Source: Allomuricauda sp. ARW1Y1 (GTDB taxonomy: Bacteria > Bacteroidota > Bacteroidia > Flavobacteriales > Flavobacteriaceae). From it: DNA of 64,000 nucleotides. The position numbers and the translations under genes are program-made. The stretch is taken from contig NZ_JACBZU010000001.1 in assembly GCF_013407935.1 (NCBI RefSeq), forward strand, positions 806,001 to 870,000, read 5' to 3'. How positions within the stretch are numbered: position 1 is the first letter of the stretch; each line of letters starts with the position of its first letter. Positions 34,561 to 43,336 of the stretch are shown piece by piece. Under the pieces are notes generated by a model, which was not told the origin of the DNA, did no database searches, and worked only from the letters and a program-made list of their open reading frames with translations.

Positions 34561-35739
34561 ATGAAGCCCGACTTATTTGAAGCTCCAGATTACTACAACT
34601 TAGATGATTTACTTTCCGAGGAACATAAACTGGTCCGCGATTCTGCCCGCCAATGGGTAAAGCGCGATATATCCCCCATTATTGAGGACTATGCCCAAAG
34701 GGCGGAATTCCCCAAACAGATTATTGGTGGATTGGCCGAAATCGGGGCTTTTGGTCCCTATATCCCCGAAGAATATGGTGGAGCAGGTCTGGATCAAATC
34801 AGCTATGGATTGATCATGCAGGAAATAGAACGTGGCGATAGTGGGGTTCGTTCCACAGCTTCCGTGCAATCCTCATTGGTCATGTACCCCATATTTGCCT
34901 ATGGTACCGAAGAACAACGAAAAAAATATTTGCCCAAGTTGGCAACAGGGGAATGGATGGGCTGTTTTGGCCTCACCGAACCCAACCATGGTTCCAATCC
35001 CGGGGGAATGGAAACCAAGTTTAAGGACGCTGGCGATCATTACGTGCTCAACGGTGCCAAACTTTGGATTTCCAATTCACCATTTGCCGATGTGGCCGTA
35101 GTATGGGCGAAGAATGAGGAAGGCCGGATTCATGGATTAATTGTGGAACGGGGAATGGAAGGTTTTTCAACACCGGAGACACATAATAAATGGTCGCTTC
35201 GTGCTTCTGCCACAGGCGAACTTATTTTTGACAATGTAAAAGTGCCCAAAGAAAATCTCTTGCCAGGTAAAAATGGTCTGGGAGCGCCGCTGGGCTGTTT
35301 GGACTCTGCTCGCTATGGCATTGCTTGGGGAGCGATTGGTGCCGCTATGGATTGCTATGATACGGCTTTGCGCTATGCCAAGGAACGCGAACAGTTCGGG
35401 AAACCGATTGCGGCGTATCAGCTTCAGCAAAAAAAATTGGCCGAAATGATTACCGAAATCACTAAAGCGCAATTATTGGCATTTCGTTTGGGACAGCTCA
35501 AAAACGAAGGCAGGGCAACCACAGCACAAATTTCTATGGCCAAACGGAACAATGTGGAAATGGCCATCAAAATTGCCCGTGAGGCAAGACAGGTTTTGGG
35601 TGGAATGGGCATCACCGGGGAGTACAGCATCATGCGCCACATGATGAACTTGGAAAGTGTGATTACCTACGAAGGTACCCACGATATCCATTTGTTGATC
35701 ACAGGGGCGGATATTACGGGGATTCAAGCCTTCAAATAA
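34561..35739 (+). CDS. Acyl-CoA dehydrogenase, glutaryl-CoA dehydrogenase type
   Basis: 392 residues, FAD-dependent. SGVRSTASVQSSLVMYPI matches the glutaryl-CoA dehydrogenase segment in which the arginine binds the distal carboxylate. MGCFGLTEPNHGSNPGGMET is the flavin signature, and YEGTHDIH carries the catalytic glutamate. Glutaryl-CoA dehydrogenase oxidises and decarboxylates glutaryl-CoA to crotonyl-CoA in lysine and tryptophan breakdown. No other genes of that route are adjacent, so the substrate rests on these motifs. Confidence 0.88.
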   Translation: MKPDLFEAPDYYNLDDLLSEEHKLVRDSARQWVKRDISPIIEDYAQRAEFPKQIIGGLAEIGAFGPYIPEEYGGAGLDQISYGLIMQEIERGDSGVRSTASVQSSLVMYPIFAYGTEEQRKKYLPKLATGEWMGCFGLTEPNHGSNPGGMETKFKDAGDHYVLNGAKLWISNSPFADVAVVWAKNEEGRIHGLIVERGMEGFSTPETHNKWSLRASATGELIFDNVKVPKENLLPGKNGLGAPLGCLDSARYGIAWGAIGAAMDCYDTALRYAKEREQFGKPIAAYQLQQKKLAEMITEITKAQLLAFRLGQLKNEGRATTAQISMAKRNNVEMAIKIAREARQVLGGMGITGEYSIMRHMMNLESVITYEGTHDIHLLITGADITGIQAFK

Positions 35740-35748
35740 GGAAGCAAA

Positions 35749-38049
35749 TCAAGAAATTTTTTCTACCGTTACCCTTATGGACTTACTGATCGGTGTCTGA
35801 CTTTTGTCCGCAAAATGGTTGTGGGGCACCAGCATATTGGTTTCAGGGAAATAGGCGGCCATGTTCCCTTTGGGAATGTTATAGGTCACTACCAAGAATT
35901 TCTCTGCGGTGCGCTGGATACCGTCATAATGGCTATGCAGATTTACCACATCCAATTGTGTCAATCCCTTTTCGGCCATATCTTCCTCATTCATAAAAAT
36001 CACCCGGCGTTCGTTGTGGATGCCACGGTATCGGTCATTCAACCCATAAATCGTGGTATTGAATTGGTCATGGGAACGAATGGTCATCAATAATAACTCA
36101 TTTGCTTGCAATTCGTGGTCTGGCAAGGGGGTAATGGACAATTGTGCCATGCCATTGGGAAGCATCCTAAAGTCCCGTTTACGGACATTGTTGGGCAAAT
36201 AGTAGCCGAAACCCTTAGATCGTTCGCAGGTGTTATCAAATCCTTTTACGGTTTTGTCAATCAATTTTCGGATAAGGTTGTAATCCTGACCTAATTCATA
36301 CCAGTTCATGGAATGATTGCCCCTAAAATAGGTGTGTGCCAAGAGCGCAATAATCTCTGGCTCACTTTTGATATGCTCCGAAGCAGGTTTTAACAGGCCC
36401 TTGCTCTGCCTAACTTTGCCCGTGCTGCTTTCCATGGTCAAAAATTGGAGCTCACCGTTTTTCTCATCTTTTTCAGAACGACCAAATGTGGGCAATACCA
36501 ATGCGGTTTTGCCCGTAATTAAATGACTTCGGTTCAGTTTGGTGCTGATTTGTACCGTCAACTCACAATTTTGCACAGCCTCGGCAGTGTATTTGGTGTC
36601 CGAGGCGGCCATCACAAAATTACCGCCCAAACAGATAAATACCTTTGCTTTTTTTTCGTGCATTGCCTCGATGGCCTCCACAGTGTCATACCCTTTTTCG
36701 GTGGGAGGATCAAAGTTGAGATGTTCTTGGATTTTTTTGTTCAACCTCTTGTTAACGTAGTGCATGATGCCCACGGAGCGGTCCCCTTGCACATTGCTGT
36801 GCCCTCTCACGGGACAAGTTCCTGCAAAGGGTTTGCCCACGGCTCCTTTGAGCAGTAAAATGTTCACGTATTCCTTAATGCAGTCCACCGCATTCTTGTG
36901 CTGGGTGATTCCCATGGCCCAACAGATGACGATTTTGGAGTTTTCGGCCAACAGCTCCACTACCTTGTCAATTTTGTGCATATATACCCCACTCCTGCGT
37001 TGAAGGGTCTCCACATCGTAGCGATCCAAATCGTTCAACAACTCATCATATCCATCCACGTATTCCACGATAAATTCATGGTCAAGAACATTGTGGTTTT
37101 TGGCATCCAACGCCACCAGTTTTTTTAAGATCAATTTGGCCAATGCCACATCCTCATTGATTTTGACAGGTAAGTGAATGTCGGCAATGGGCTGTCCGTT
37201 GCCCAACATGTCGGAAACGCTTTGTGGATTTTTAAAGTTGACCAATCCTGTTTCGGCCAAGGGGTTGATGCTGATGACCTTGCCGCCATTCTTTTTGCAT
37301 TTTTCCAAGGTGGATAGCATTCTCGGGTGATTGGTCCCAGGATTTTGCCCTACGACTAAAATCACCTCCGCACCATAGAGGTCGTCCAATGTTACCGAGC
37401 CCTTGCCAATGCCCAAGGTCTCAGAAAGTGCCACGCCAGATGATTCATGGCACATATTGGAGCAATCGGGCATGTTGTTGGTGCCAAAAGCGCGGGCAAA
37501 CATGCCATAGAGGTAGGCAGCCTCATTGCTAGATCTGCCGGAGGTATAAAAAATCGCTTCGTTCGGGTCCTTGAGTTGATGGAGTTGCTCCGAAATCAAT
37601 TCAAAGGCATCTTGCCATGAAATGGCCTCGTAATGGACACTATTTGGTCTTAAGACCATCGGTTCAACGATGCGTCCTAATTTGTTGAGTTCAAAATCGC
37701 TGAGTCGGGAAAGTTCCTCTACGGAATGTTCCGCAAAAAAGTCGGCGCCTATGTGTTCCCTTGTGGCTTCATCGGCCAGGGCTTTTGCCCCATTTTCACA
37801 ATATTCCGCAATTTTTGAAGGATTTTCGGGAACGGGCCAGGCACAACTGGGGCAGCGAAAACCGTCCTCCTGGTTCATTTCCAACAAACTGCGCATGGAA
37901 CGCACTATCCCCATTTCCTTAAATCCGTGGCGTAGGGCTTCCTTTACGCCCAGAAGTCCAGCTGAGGTCTCCATGGGTTCTTTGAGGCGGAGCCCAGTAA
38001 ATTTAATGTCTCCGGTTAGGGAAATGTTCCGTTTTGTTTCGTTCTCCAT
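35749..38049 (-). CDS. FdhF/YdeP-type molybdopterin oxidoreductase
   Basis: 766 residues. Molybdopterin-dinucleotide enzyme of the formate dehydrogenase H-like YdeP branch. The N-terminus has GFRCPSCAWPVP. Cofactor-domain motifs include YTSGRSSNEAAYLYG, NMCHESSGVALSETLG, VGQNPGTNHPRML and GTCPVRGHSNVQGDRSVG. The C-terminal MopB-binding domain includes TIRSHDQFNTTIYGLNDRYRG. This is the full length for YdeP-like proteins, which are linked to acid resistance in E. coli; their substrate is not established. Followed upstream by a small conserved partner gene 5 bp away. Confidence 0.9.
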   Translation of the reverse strand: MENETKRNISLTGDIKFTGLRLKEPMETSAGLLGVKEALRHGFKEMGIVRSMRSLLEMNQEDGFRCPSCAWPVPENPSKIAEYCENGAKALADEATREHIGADFFAEHSVEELSRLSDFELNKLGRIVEPMVLRPNSVHYEAISWQDAFELISEQLHQLKDPNEAIFYTSGRSSNEAAYLYGMFARAFGTNNMPDCSNMCHESSGVALSETLGIGKGSVTLDDLYGAEVILVVGQNPGTNHPRMLSTLEKCKKNGGKVISINPLAETGLVNFKNPQSVSDMLGNGQPIADIHLPVKINEDVALAKLILKKLVALDAKNHNVLDHEFIVEYVDGYDELLNDLDRYDVETLQRRSGVYMHKIDKVVELLAENSKIVICWAMGITQHKNAVDCIKEYVNILLLKGAVGKPFAGTCPVRGHSNVQGDRSVGIMHYVNKRLNKKIQEHLNFDPPTEKGYDTVEAIEAMHEKKAKVFICLGGNFVMAASDTKYTAEAVQNCELTVQISTKLNRSHLITGKTALVLPTFGRSEKDEKNGELQFLTMESSTGKVRQSKGLLKPASEHIKSEPEIIALLAHTYFRGNHSMNWYELGQDYNLIRKLIDKTVKGFDNTCERSKGFGYYLPNNVRKRDFRMLPNGMAQLSITPLPDHELQANELLLMTIRSHDQFNTTIYGLNDRYRGIHNERRVIFMNEEDMAEKGLTQLDVVNLHSHYDGIQRTAEKFLVVTYNIPKGNMAAYFPETNMLVPHNHFADKSQTPISKSIRVTVEKIS

Positions 38050-38054
38050 GATGG

Positions 38055-38423
38055 TCAGTGTTGCAATTTTGGATTGGGATAGTTGTCCGATTGGTCTTCC
38101 GCCCGGTTCTCAAGACAAGTGAAGTCTTTTTCCAATAACAGATGCAGCTTTTTCCCTTTGGGAAGAGTCATTTCATGTTCAAAACCGACCGTATTTTCGT
38201 GGAACCAATTTTTTCCATCTGCTTCTGGTACCGTCATTACGATTTCATCATGGGAGTAAGAAGCCTCTAAATTTTTGATGGACGGTCTAAGCTTGACTTG
38301 GTAGTGAAAAGTGTTGGGGCCAAATTCGGTGGTTTCCCTTATCGAACCTGTTTCGGATAACTGTTTTACCTCACTTTGGGTCAATCTAAACCGTATGGAA
38401 TTCCCTTTGATTCTGATTTTCAT
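38055..38423 (-). CDS. Small conserved protein partnered with the YdeP-type enzyme
   Basis: 122 residues from MKIRIKGNSIRFRLTQSEV at 38423; the longer frame to 38480 overlaps dnaE2 and is rejected. Predicted mostly beta. It ends DQSDNYPNPKLQH. It may belong to the family listed as DUF7009, but I cannot confirm that. The gene stops 5 bp before the YdeP-type gene, suggesting an accessory or maturation role for the molybdoenzyme (inference). A CLEN motif gives its only cysteine, so it is not an iron-sulfur protein. Confidence 0.65.
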   Translation of the reverse strand: MKIRIKGNSIRFRLTQSEVKQLSETGSIRETTEFGPNTFHYQVKLRPSIKNLEASYSHDEIVMTVPEADGKNWFHENTVGFEHEMTLPKGKKLHLLLEKDFTCLENRAEDQSDNYPNPKLQH

Positions 38424-38463
38424 GTATTGGAATAATTCGTCCTCGTAAGTTACGGTATTCCGT

Positions 38464-41463
38464 TCACTTCTTCGAATCAAATAGCTTTTTGCTCATTCTC
38501 ATATCGGCATATCTAGGGTCCTGTACGTAGTTTTCTTTTTTCATTTTGATGACCTCAATGCTCAGGAACCCAAATTCTTCCACGACTTTACCATAAAATC
38601 GGTAAATGCCCTTGCCCCTAAAATAGTATTTGGCGGCAACGGGCGGAAAGAGTACCGTATCGAAGACTTCGCCGTGCTGGTCTACCAAAGTGGCAAAGTG
38701 CATGCGTTTGCCGTGATGGGTGGAGGTGTTTTTTACCGTGACCAAATACCCATAAATATCGATGTACTTATTGAGGTGTCGCTCCAAATCTTTTTGTCCG
38801 TTGCTGTTTTTCGGTGGTTCTTCCAATAGTTCAAAAGGGCTGCAGAGACAGAAGCCCAAAAGTTCCCATTGTTCAAAGGCGGTCTCCAATGTTGTCGTGT
38901 TGAGCTGGGGCATCTGAAATTTTTGATGTCTTGGCGGAAAAAGCTTCGGGTGTTCCAATCGGTCGTTCTTGGAGAGCATCAAGTGAGCTTTCCAGAGCAG
39001 TTCGTGCTTGTTGATGCCCGTAAACCGAAACGCATCGATACGGATGAGGATGGAAAGTTGCTCCATTCGGATGAACACGCGATCCAAGAAGTCTTCCAAA
39101 GAGGAAAAACTTCCGTGGAGCATCCGCTCTTTTAGGATGCGTTCCATGACCCTGCTCTCCAGGTCACGGAGATACATCATTCCCAAATAAATGTGCTTGC
39201 CATAAATACGGTTGACAATCATGCTTTTGTTCACACAGGGCGGATGAATGGTCGCACCCATCATACGGGCATCGTGCACGTAGAATTCCGAACGGTAGAA
39301 CCCACCTCCATTATTGAGCACGGCCACCATGTATTCCAAGGGAAAATAGGCTCTCAAAAATAGGCTTTGATAGCTCTCCACGGCATAGGATGCAGAGTGC
39401 CCTTTGGCAAAAGCATAGCCTGCAAAGCTGGCCACTTGGTTCCAAATTTCGGAGATGAGGGATTCCGCGTACCCTTTCTTCCTGCAATTGGAAATGAACT
39501 TGTCCTGTACCTTTTGGAACTCCTCCCGCGAACGAAACTTGCCGCTCATGCCCCTGCGGAGTACATCGGCCTCACCAAGGTCCAGACCGGCAAAATGATG
39601 GGCCACTTTGATCACATCTTCTTGGTAGACCATCACCCCGTAGGTGTCCGGCATAATCTCCAACATCACGGGATGAGCCTTTTCCTCAGTTCGGCCCTTA
39701 TTGCGATGGCGCAGAATATATTCCCGCATCATCCCGCTTTTGGCCACACCGGGACGGATGATAGAACTGGCGGCCACCAAACCCAAATAGTTATCAACTT
39801 GAAGTTTTTTGAGCAGCATGCGCATGGCCGGCGATTCCACATAAAAACAGCCCATGCATTGTGCGGTCTTGATCAAGTTGTTGATCACAGGGTCTTTTTT
39901 AAACCCTTTGATGTCATGGATGTCGATATCGCCATATTTTTCAGGTTGATTGTAAGCAACAATCTCCAACGCTTCCTTGATTTTGCCCAAACCACGCTGC
40001 CCCAGAATATCAAACTTGTACAGGCCAACATCTTCGGCGATGACCATATCATATTGGGTAGTGGGAAATCCCTTTGGCGGTAAATGGGTAGCCGAAAACC
40101 AATGTAAAGGTTTGTCGCTGATCAAAATTCCGCCAGCGTGAATGCTCAAATAATTGGGTTTGCCCTTGAGCAAGCTGCCATATTTCAGTACGAGTTTGGA
40201 CACATGGTCCAGTTGATCAAAATCATATCTTCCCGCCAGCAAAAAATCAATGTCCTGTGGCGGGAGTCCGAACACTTTGCCCAATTCGCGGATAACGCCC
40301 CGCTCCTTAAAAGTGACATAGGTGCCGAGCAGGGCCACGTGTTCAAAGCGCTCGAAGATGTATTCGGTCATGGCAGGGCGATCTTTCCACGAAAAATCAA
40401 TGTCAAAGTCGGGCGGATTGGCCCGGTAGAGGTTGATGAATCGCTCAAAATACAGGTCGAGCTCCATAGGGTCCACGTCTGTGATGCGGAGCAAGTAAGC
40501 AACGATGCTGTTGGCACCACTGCCTCGGCCTACATAAAAGAAACCTCTTCGTCTTGCTTCGGAAACAATATCCCAATTGATCAAAAAGTAGGAAACAAAA
40601 CCCATTTTTTTGATGAGTTCCAATTCCTTGTCCAAGCGACTTTTGATGGAGTCGTTGACTTCTTCATATCGATAGGGGAGTCCTTCGGCACAGAGTTGGT
40701 CCAAGAGTTGTTCATCTTCTTCCACGCTGCCCAAAAATGTTTTTAGGTTTTGGGGCTTTCTGTCTTTGGAAAAATCAAAATGGATGCTGCACTTGTTGAG
40801 TAGTTTTTCTGTGTTTTCCAGAATAAAAGGGAACTCGGAAAACGCAGCAGCCAGATTCTGGACGGGATACATTTTTTCTTCCTCGTGGGCCTCCTCTTCC
40901 TTTGGAAGTTTGCTCAGCAGTACGTTGTTGTCGATGGCCCTGAGCAATCGATGGGCATTAAAATCCTGTTTGTTCCGAAATGTAACTGGCTGCTGCACCA
41001 CCAATTTATGGGTGAGCGATGCCAATTTGGAAAAGGGAAGCCTTCGCAAGTCCTTAATGGAGATACCCACAAACTCATGTTCCTGAAAAAGGTCGAGCTC
41101 ATTGAGCAGCACCTGTTCAAACGGATATACCACAAACGCATTCTTAAAAGCTGGTGCCCGATCGGGAATCTTTGAACCATCATGAAGGTGTTGGGACAAA
41201 AAATCGTTCAGTTCCAGATACCCTTCGTTGTTTTTGGCAATCCCGATAAAGCAGGGGAGCACTCCATTCCTAAAATCGATACCCAGAATGGGTTTGATGC
41301 CAAATTCCGGTGCCTTCCGAACAAAATTCAATCCCGCTGAGGTATTGTTGATGTCCGTAAGCACCAGTTGGGTCACATGGTTCTGCTTTGCCAATTGCAA
41401 TAGCTCCACCTCCGAGAAAGTCCCGAACCGTAAACTGTAATATGTGTGGCAGTTTAAATACAA
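38464..41463 (-). CDS. dnaE2: Error-prone DNA polymerase III alpha paralogue (DnaE2/ImuC type)
   Basis: 999 residues, a C-family polymerase without the exonuclease domain of the window's replicative DnaE. The PHP domain opens MYLNCHTYYSLRFGTFSE. The palm has PPDFDIDFSW with the catalytic aspartates, and FAKGHSASYAVESYQSLFLRAYFPLEYMVAVLNNGGG is typical of DnaE proteins. The OB-fold near the C-terminus includes DIYGYLVTVKNT. The start is TTG: the next upstream in-frame codons reach a stop (complement of 41467-41469). It follows dinB with a 187-bp gap holding a REP element. With dinB it resembles the ImuB-DnaE2 translesion pair. Confidence 0.9.
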   Translation of the reverse strand: MYLNCHTYYSLRFGTFSEVELLQLAKQNHVTQLVLTDINNTSAGLNFVRKAPEFGIKPILGIDFRNGVLPCFIGIAKNNEGYLELNDFLSQHLHDGSKIPDRAPAFKNAFVVYPFEQVLLNELDLFQEHEFVGISIKDLRRLPFSKLASLTHKLVVQQPVTFRNKQDFNAHRLLRAIDNNVLLSKLPKEEEAHEEEKMYPVQNLAAAFSEFPFILENTEKLLNKCSIHFDFSKDRKPQNLKTFLGSVEEDEQLLDQLCAEGLPYRYEEVNDSIKSRLDKELELIKKMGFVSYFLINWDIVSEARRRGFFYVGRGSGANSIVAYLLRITDVDPMELDLYFERFINLYRANPPDFDIDFSWKDRPAMTEYIFERFEHVALLGTYVTFKERGVIRELGKVFGLPPQDIDFLLAGRYDFDQLDHVSKLVLKYGSLLKGKPNYLSIHAGGILISDKPLHWFSATHLPPKGFPTTQYDMVIAEDVGLYKFDILGQRGLGKIKEALEIVAYNQPEKYGDIDIHDIKGFKKDPVINNLIKTAQCMGCFYVESPAMRMLLKKLQVDNYLGLVAASSIIRPGVAKSGMMREYILRHRNKGRTEEKAHPVMLEIMPDTYGVMVYQEDVIKVAHHFAGLDLGEADVLRRGMSGKFRSREEFQKVQDKFISNCRKKGYAESLISEIWNQVASFAGYAFAKGHSASYAVESYQSLFLRAYFPLEYMVAVLNNGGGFYRSEFYVHDARMMGATIHPPCVNKSMIVNRIYGKHIYLGMMYLRDLESRVMERILKERMLHGSFSSLEDFLDRVFIRMEQLSILIRIDAFRFTGINKHELLWKAHLMLSKNDRLEHPKLFPPRHQKFQMPQLNTTTLETAFEQWELLGFCLCSPFELLEEPPKNSNGQKDLERHLNKYIDIYGYLVTVKNTSTHHGKRMHFATLVDQHGEVFDTVLFPPVAAKYYFRGKGIYRFYGKVVEEFGFLSIEVIKMKKENYVQDPRYADMRMSKKLFDSKK

Positions 41464-41502
41464 TTGTCAGTTATCAATTATCAATGTCCAATTATCAGGT
41501 TT

Positions 41503-41564
41503 GACTGTCATATCGAGCCTGCCTTTGTCGGCAGACAGGCGTAGTCGAGATACGAGACCGACTT
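41503..41564. repeat. REP-like element with a second palindrome nested in its loop
   Basis: TGTCATATCGAG and CGTAGTCGAGA are interrupted by CCTGCC...GGCAGACAGG, a second hairpin, where other copies read only GCGCAG. Confidence 0.7.
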
Positions 41565-41650
41565 GTAAAAACCTCTAGATTTAAACTTAGCTTGCATCCA
41601 GAGAGCCGTCTTGTATCTTGTGTCTGACAGCATAGCGGTCTCAAGTCTGA

Positions 41651-42865
41651 TTACTGTTTTCGATGTGCCAAAACCACGGGCGGTTCCCCATTAAAAGGGT
41701 TGTGCATGCTCCCAATGGTCTTTGCGCCCATGGCAGACGCGCGAACCACGCTCCGGCATCCAAATCGGTTTCGAACATGATCCATGGCCTTGTATAGGCT
41801 CAGGGTTTCTTCGGTGTCCTCAAAAAGGTTGATTTGATAATTGCCCGAGACCAAATGACTGAATCGAATCCCGATGAGGCGGACCAGCATCCGTTTGTTG
41901 TACAGCGAGTCGAACAGCTCCAATATTTTTGGGATGAGCACATGATCCGCACTCGTGTACGGAATACGGGATTGCTTGGAATAGGTGTTGAAATCGGAAT
42001 ATCGAATCTTTACCGCGATACAGGCCGTTAATTTATCGCCCCTTCGCAGTTGGTAGGCCAGATTTTCGGTCATGGCAATCAAAATACCCCTTAGTTTGAT
42101 GACGTCGATGGTGTCTCGGTCAAAAGTCCGTTCGTTGGAAATGGATTTTCTATCGTGGAATGGGATTACGGGGGTGTTGTCTATCCCATTGGCCCGTTTC
42201 CAGATGAGTCTACCGTTAGCACCCAATACCCTTTGCATAATGTCCATGGGCATATCTTGAATGGTCTTTACCTGCCGTATGCCCAAGTTTCGAAGGGTTT
42301 GATAGGTTTTATCGCCCACCATGGGTATTTTTTTGATGGAAAGTGGGGCCAAAAAAGGCTTTTCCAGACCAAAATCGATTTTGAGCTGATTGTTGGGTTT
42401 GGCTTCGTTGGTGGCCACTTTGGAAACCACTTTGTTCACCGATAACCCAAACGAAATGGGCAGTCCCGTTTCCCGAATGATTTTCTGGCGCATTTCCGTG
42501 GCGTATTTGTAGCAACCAAAAAAACGGTCCATCCCCGAGAGGTCGGCGTAAAACTCGTCAATGCTCGACTTTTCGAAAACGGGTACGTGTTCTTTGATAA
42601 TCTCCGTGACCACATCCGAATATTTGCTGTAAGTACCTGCATTTCCACGAATGACCACGGCTTCGGGACAAAGCTCCTTGGCCATTTTCATGGGCATGCC
42701 GGAATGCACACCAAAACCACGGGTCTCGTAACTGCAAGCCGCCACTACGCCACGGTCGCTGGTGCCGCCCACCAATAAGGGCTTGTTTTTAAGCTCTGTA
42801 TTGATGATGCGCTCCACGGACACATAAAAAGTATCCAAGTCAAGATGCAAAATCGTCTTTTCCAT
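41651..42865 (-). CDS. dinB: Y-family DNA polymerase IV
   Basis: Translesion polymerase, 404 residues. The catalytic carboxylates are in LHLDLDTFYVSVER and KSSIDEFYADLSG, with the steric-gate region ACSYETRGFGVHSGMPM. The helix-hairpin-helix is PMVGDKTYQTLRNLGI, followed by the little-finger domain. No clear C-terminal beta-clamp peptide; the tail has PVVLAHRKQ. Two GGAAATATTCC sites lie 28-58 bp before the ATG and probably bind a damage-responsive repressor. In many Bacteroidota a LexA-like S24 gene precedes dinB; here it is absent. Confidence 0.92.
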   Translation of the reverse strand: MEKTILHLDLDTFYVSVERIINTELKNKPLLVGGTSDRGVVAACSYETRGFGVHSGMPMKMAKELCPEAVVIRGNAGTYSKYSDVVTEIIKEHVPVFEKSSIDEFYADLSGMDRFFGCYKYATEMRQKIIRETGLPISFGLSVNKVVSKVATNEAKPNNQLKIDFGLEKPFLAPLSIKKIPMVGDKTYQTLRNLGIRQVKTIQDMPMDIMQRVLGANGRLIWKRANGIDNTPVIPFHDRKSISNERTFDRDTIDVIKLRGILIAMTENLAYQLRRGDKLTACIAVKIRYSDFNTYSKQSRIPYTSADHVLIPKILELFDSLYNKRMLVRLIGIRFSHLVSGNYQINLFEDTEETLSLYKAMDHVRNRFGCRSVVRASAMGAKTIGSMHNPFNGEPPVVLAHRKQ

Positions 42866-42892
42866 TGTTCAGTTGAAGGAAAGCTAAATTAT

Positions 42893-42922
42893 GGAAATAT
42901 TCCTATAAAATGGAAATATTCC
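42893..42922. promoter_or_regulatory. Tandem operator-like sites upstream of dinB
   Basis: GGAAATATTCC at 42893-42903 and again at 42912-42922, starts 19 bp apart. Each is a near-palindrome (GGAA/TTCC). They sit where the dinB promoter should be, with TATAAAA between them. Confidence 0.6.
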
Positions 42923-42973
42923 AAAAAATAAATATCAACAACCCGTGCTGTTATTTTTTCCGAAAAATCATCC

Positions 42974-42981
42974 TATCTTTG
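42974..42981 (+). promoter_or_regulatory. -7 box TATCTTTG of the candidate small RNA
   Basis: TATCTTTG matches TAnnTTTG. No TTTG at -33, so moderate support only. Confidence 0.45.
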
Positions 42982-42986
42982 TACCG

Positions 42987-43080
42987 TTGTGTTGGATTTC
43001 AGTCGCGACGATTGGAATCAGGTTGAAGCATCAAACCGATGCTCGCCAATGAAAGGCTTTCCTTTTGGAAGGCTTTTTTT
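42987..43080 (+). ncRNA. Candidate small RNA of about 94 nt
   Basis: Begins a few bases after the TATCTTTG -7 box and ends at a strong terminator, with no reading frame inside. It contains GATTTC/GGAATC (from 42995) and ATTGG/CCAAT (43011-43015 with 43046-43050), which compete for the same bases, and a GCATC/GATGC hairpin with loop AAACC (about 43028-43042). I do not recognise a known RNA family; the SRP RNA signature GGAAGCAGC is absent. Start position estimated. Confidence 0.45.
43052..43080 (+). terminator. Terminator of the candidate small RNA
   Basis: AAAGGCTTTCC pairs with GGAAGGCTTTT (two G-U pairs) around TTTT, followed by T-rich sequence. No coding gene precedes it on this strand within 8.5 kb. 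Confidence 0.75.
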
Positions 43081-43336
43081 GTTCGTGAGACCCAGTTTTG
43101 AACTTGTTCAAAATGCTAGGTCGAACAAATTCCGCTAAAAAGCAGAATCCTTTCCTAATGAATTGGGTGATAATGTCACTTCGGGCGCAGTCGAGAAGTC
43201 TCTTTGCCAAAGGTCTCGACTGCGCTCGACCTGACAAATAACAAAGCATTTTTGGTAATTTGTGCAATTTGTGTCAAACCACACTTTGTCGCCCTATAAG
43301 ATTTTTTGCTTGGCTCGGAATGACCAATAAGTATCG
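43081..43336. other. Intergenic stretch between the candidate small RNA and hutG
   Basis: Holds a paired REP-like element (43173-43236) and nothing else I can support. A minus-strand frame at 43031-43267 is made of the repeat arms and is rejected. Confidence 0.5.
43173..43236. repeat. REP-like paired element
   Basis: Left arm TGTCACTTCGGGCGCAGTCG and right arm TCTCGACTGCGCTCGACCTG, inverted around about 20 bp. Confidence 0.8.

Noticed and set aside
42987..43080. Identification of the candidate small RNA as SRP RNA or 6S RNA
   Set aside because: The SRP tetraloop and GGAAGCAGC signature are absent, and it is far too short for 6S RNA.
43031..43267. A 78-residue minus-strand frame upstream of dinB as the missing repressor gene
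   Set aside because: It is made of REP arms (RAQSRP peptide) and the antisense of the small-RNA terminator; no HTH or S24 motif.
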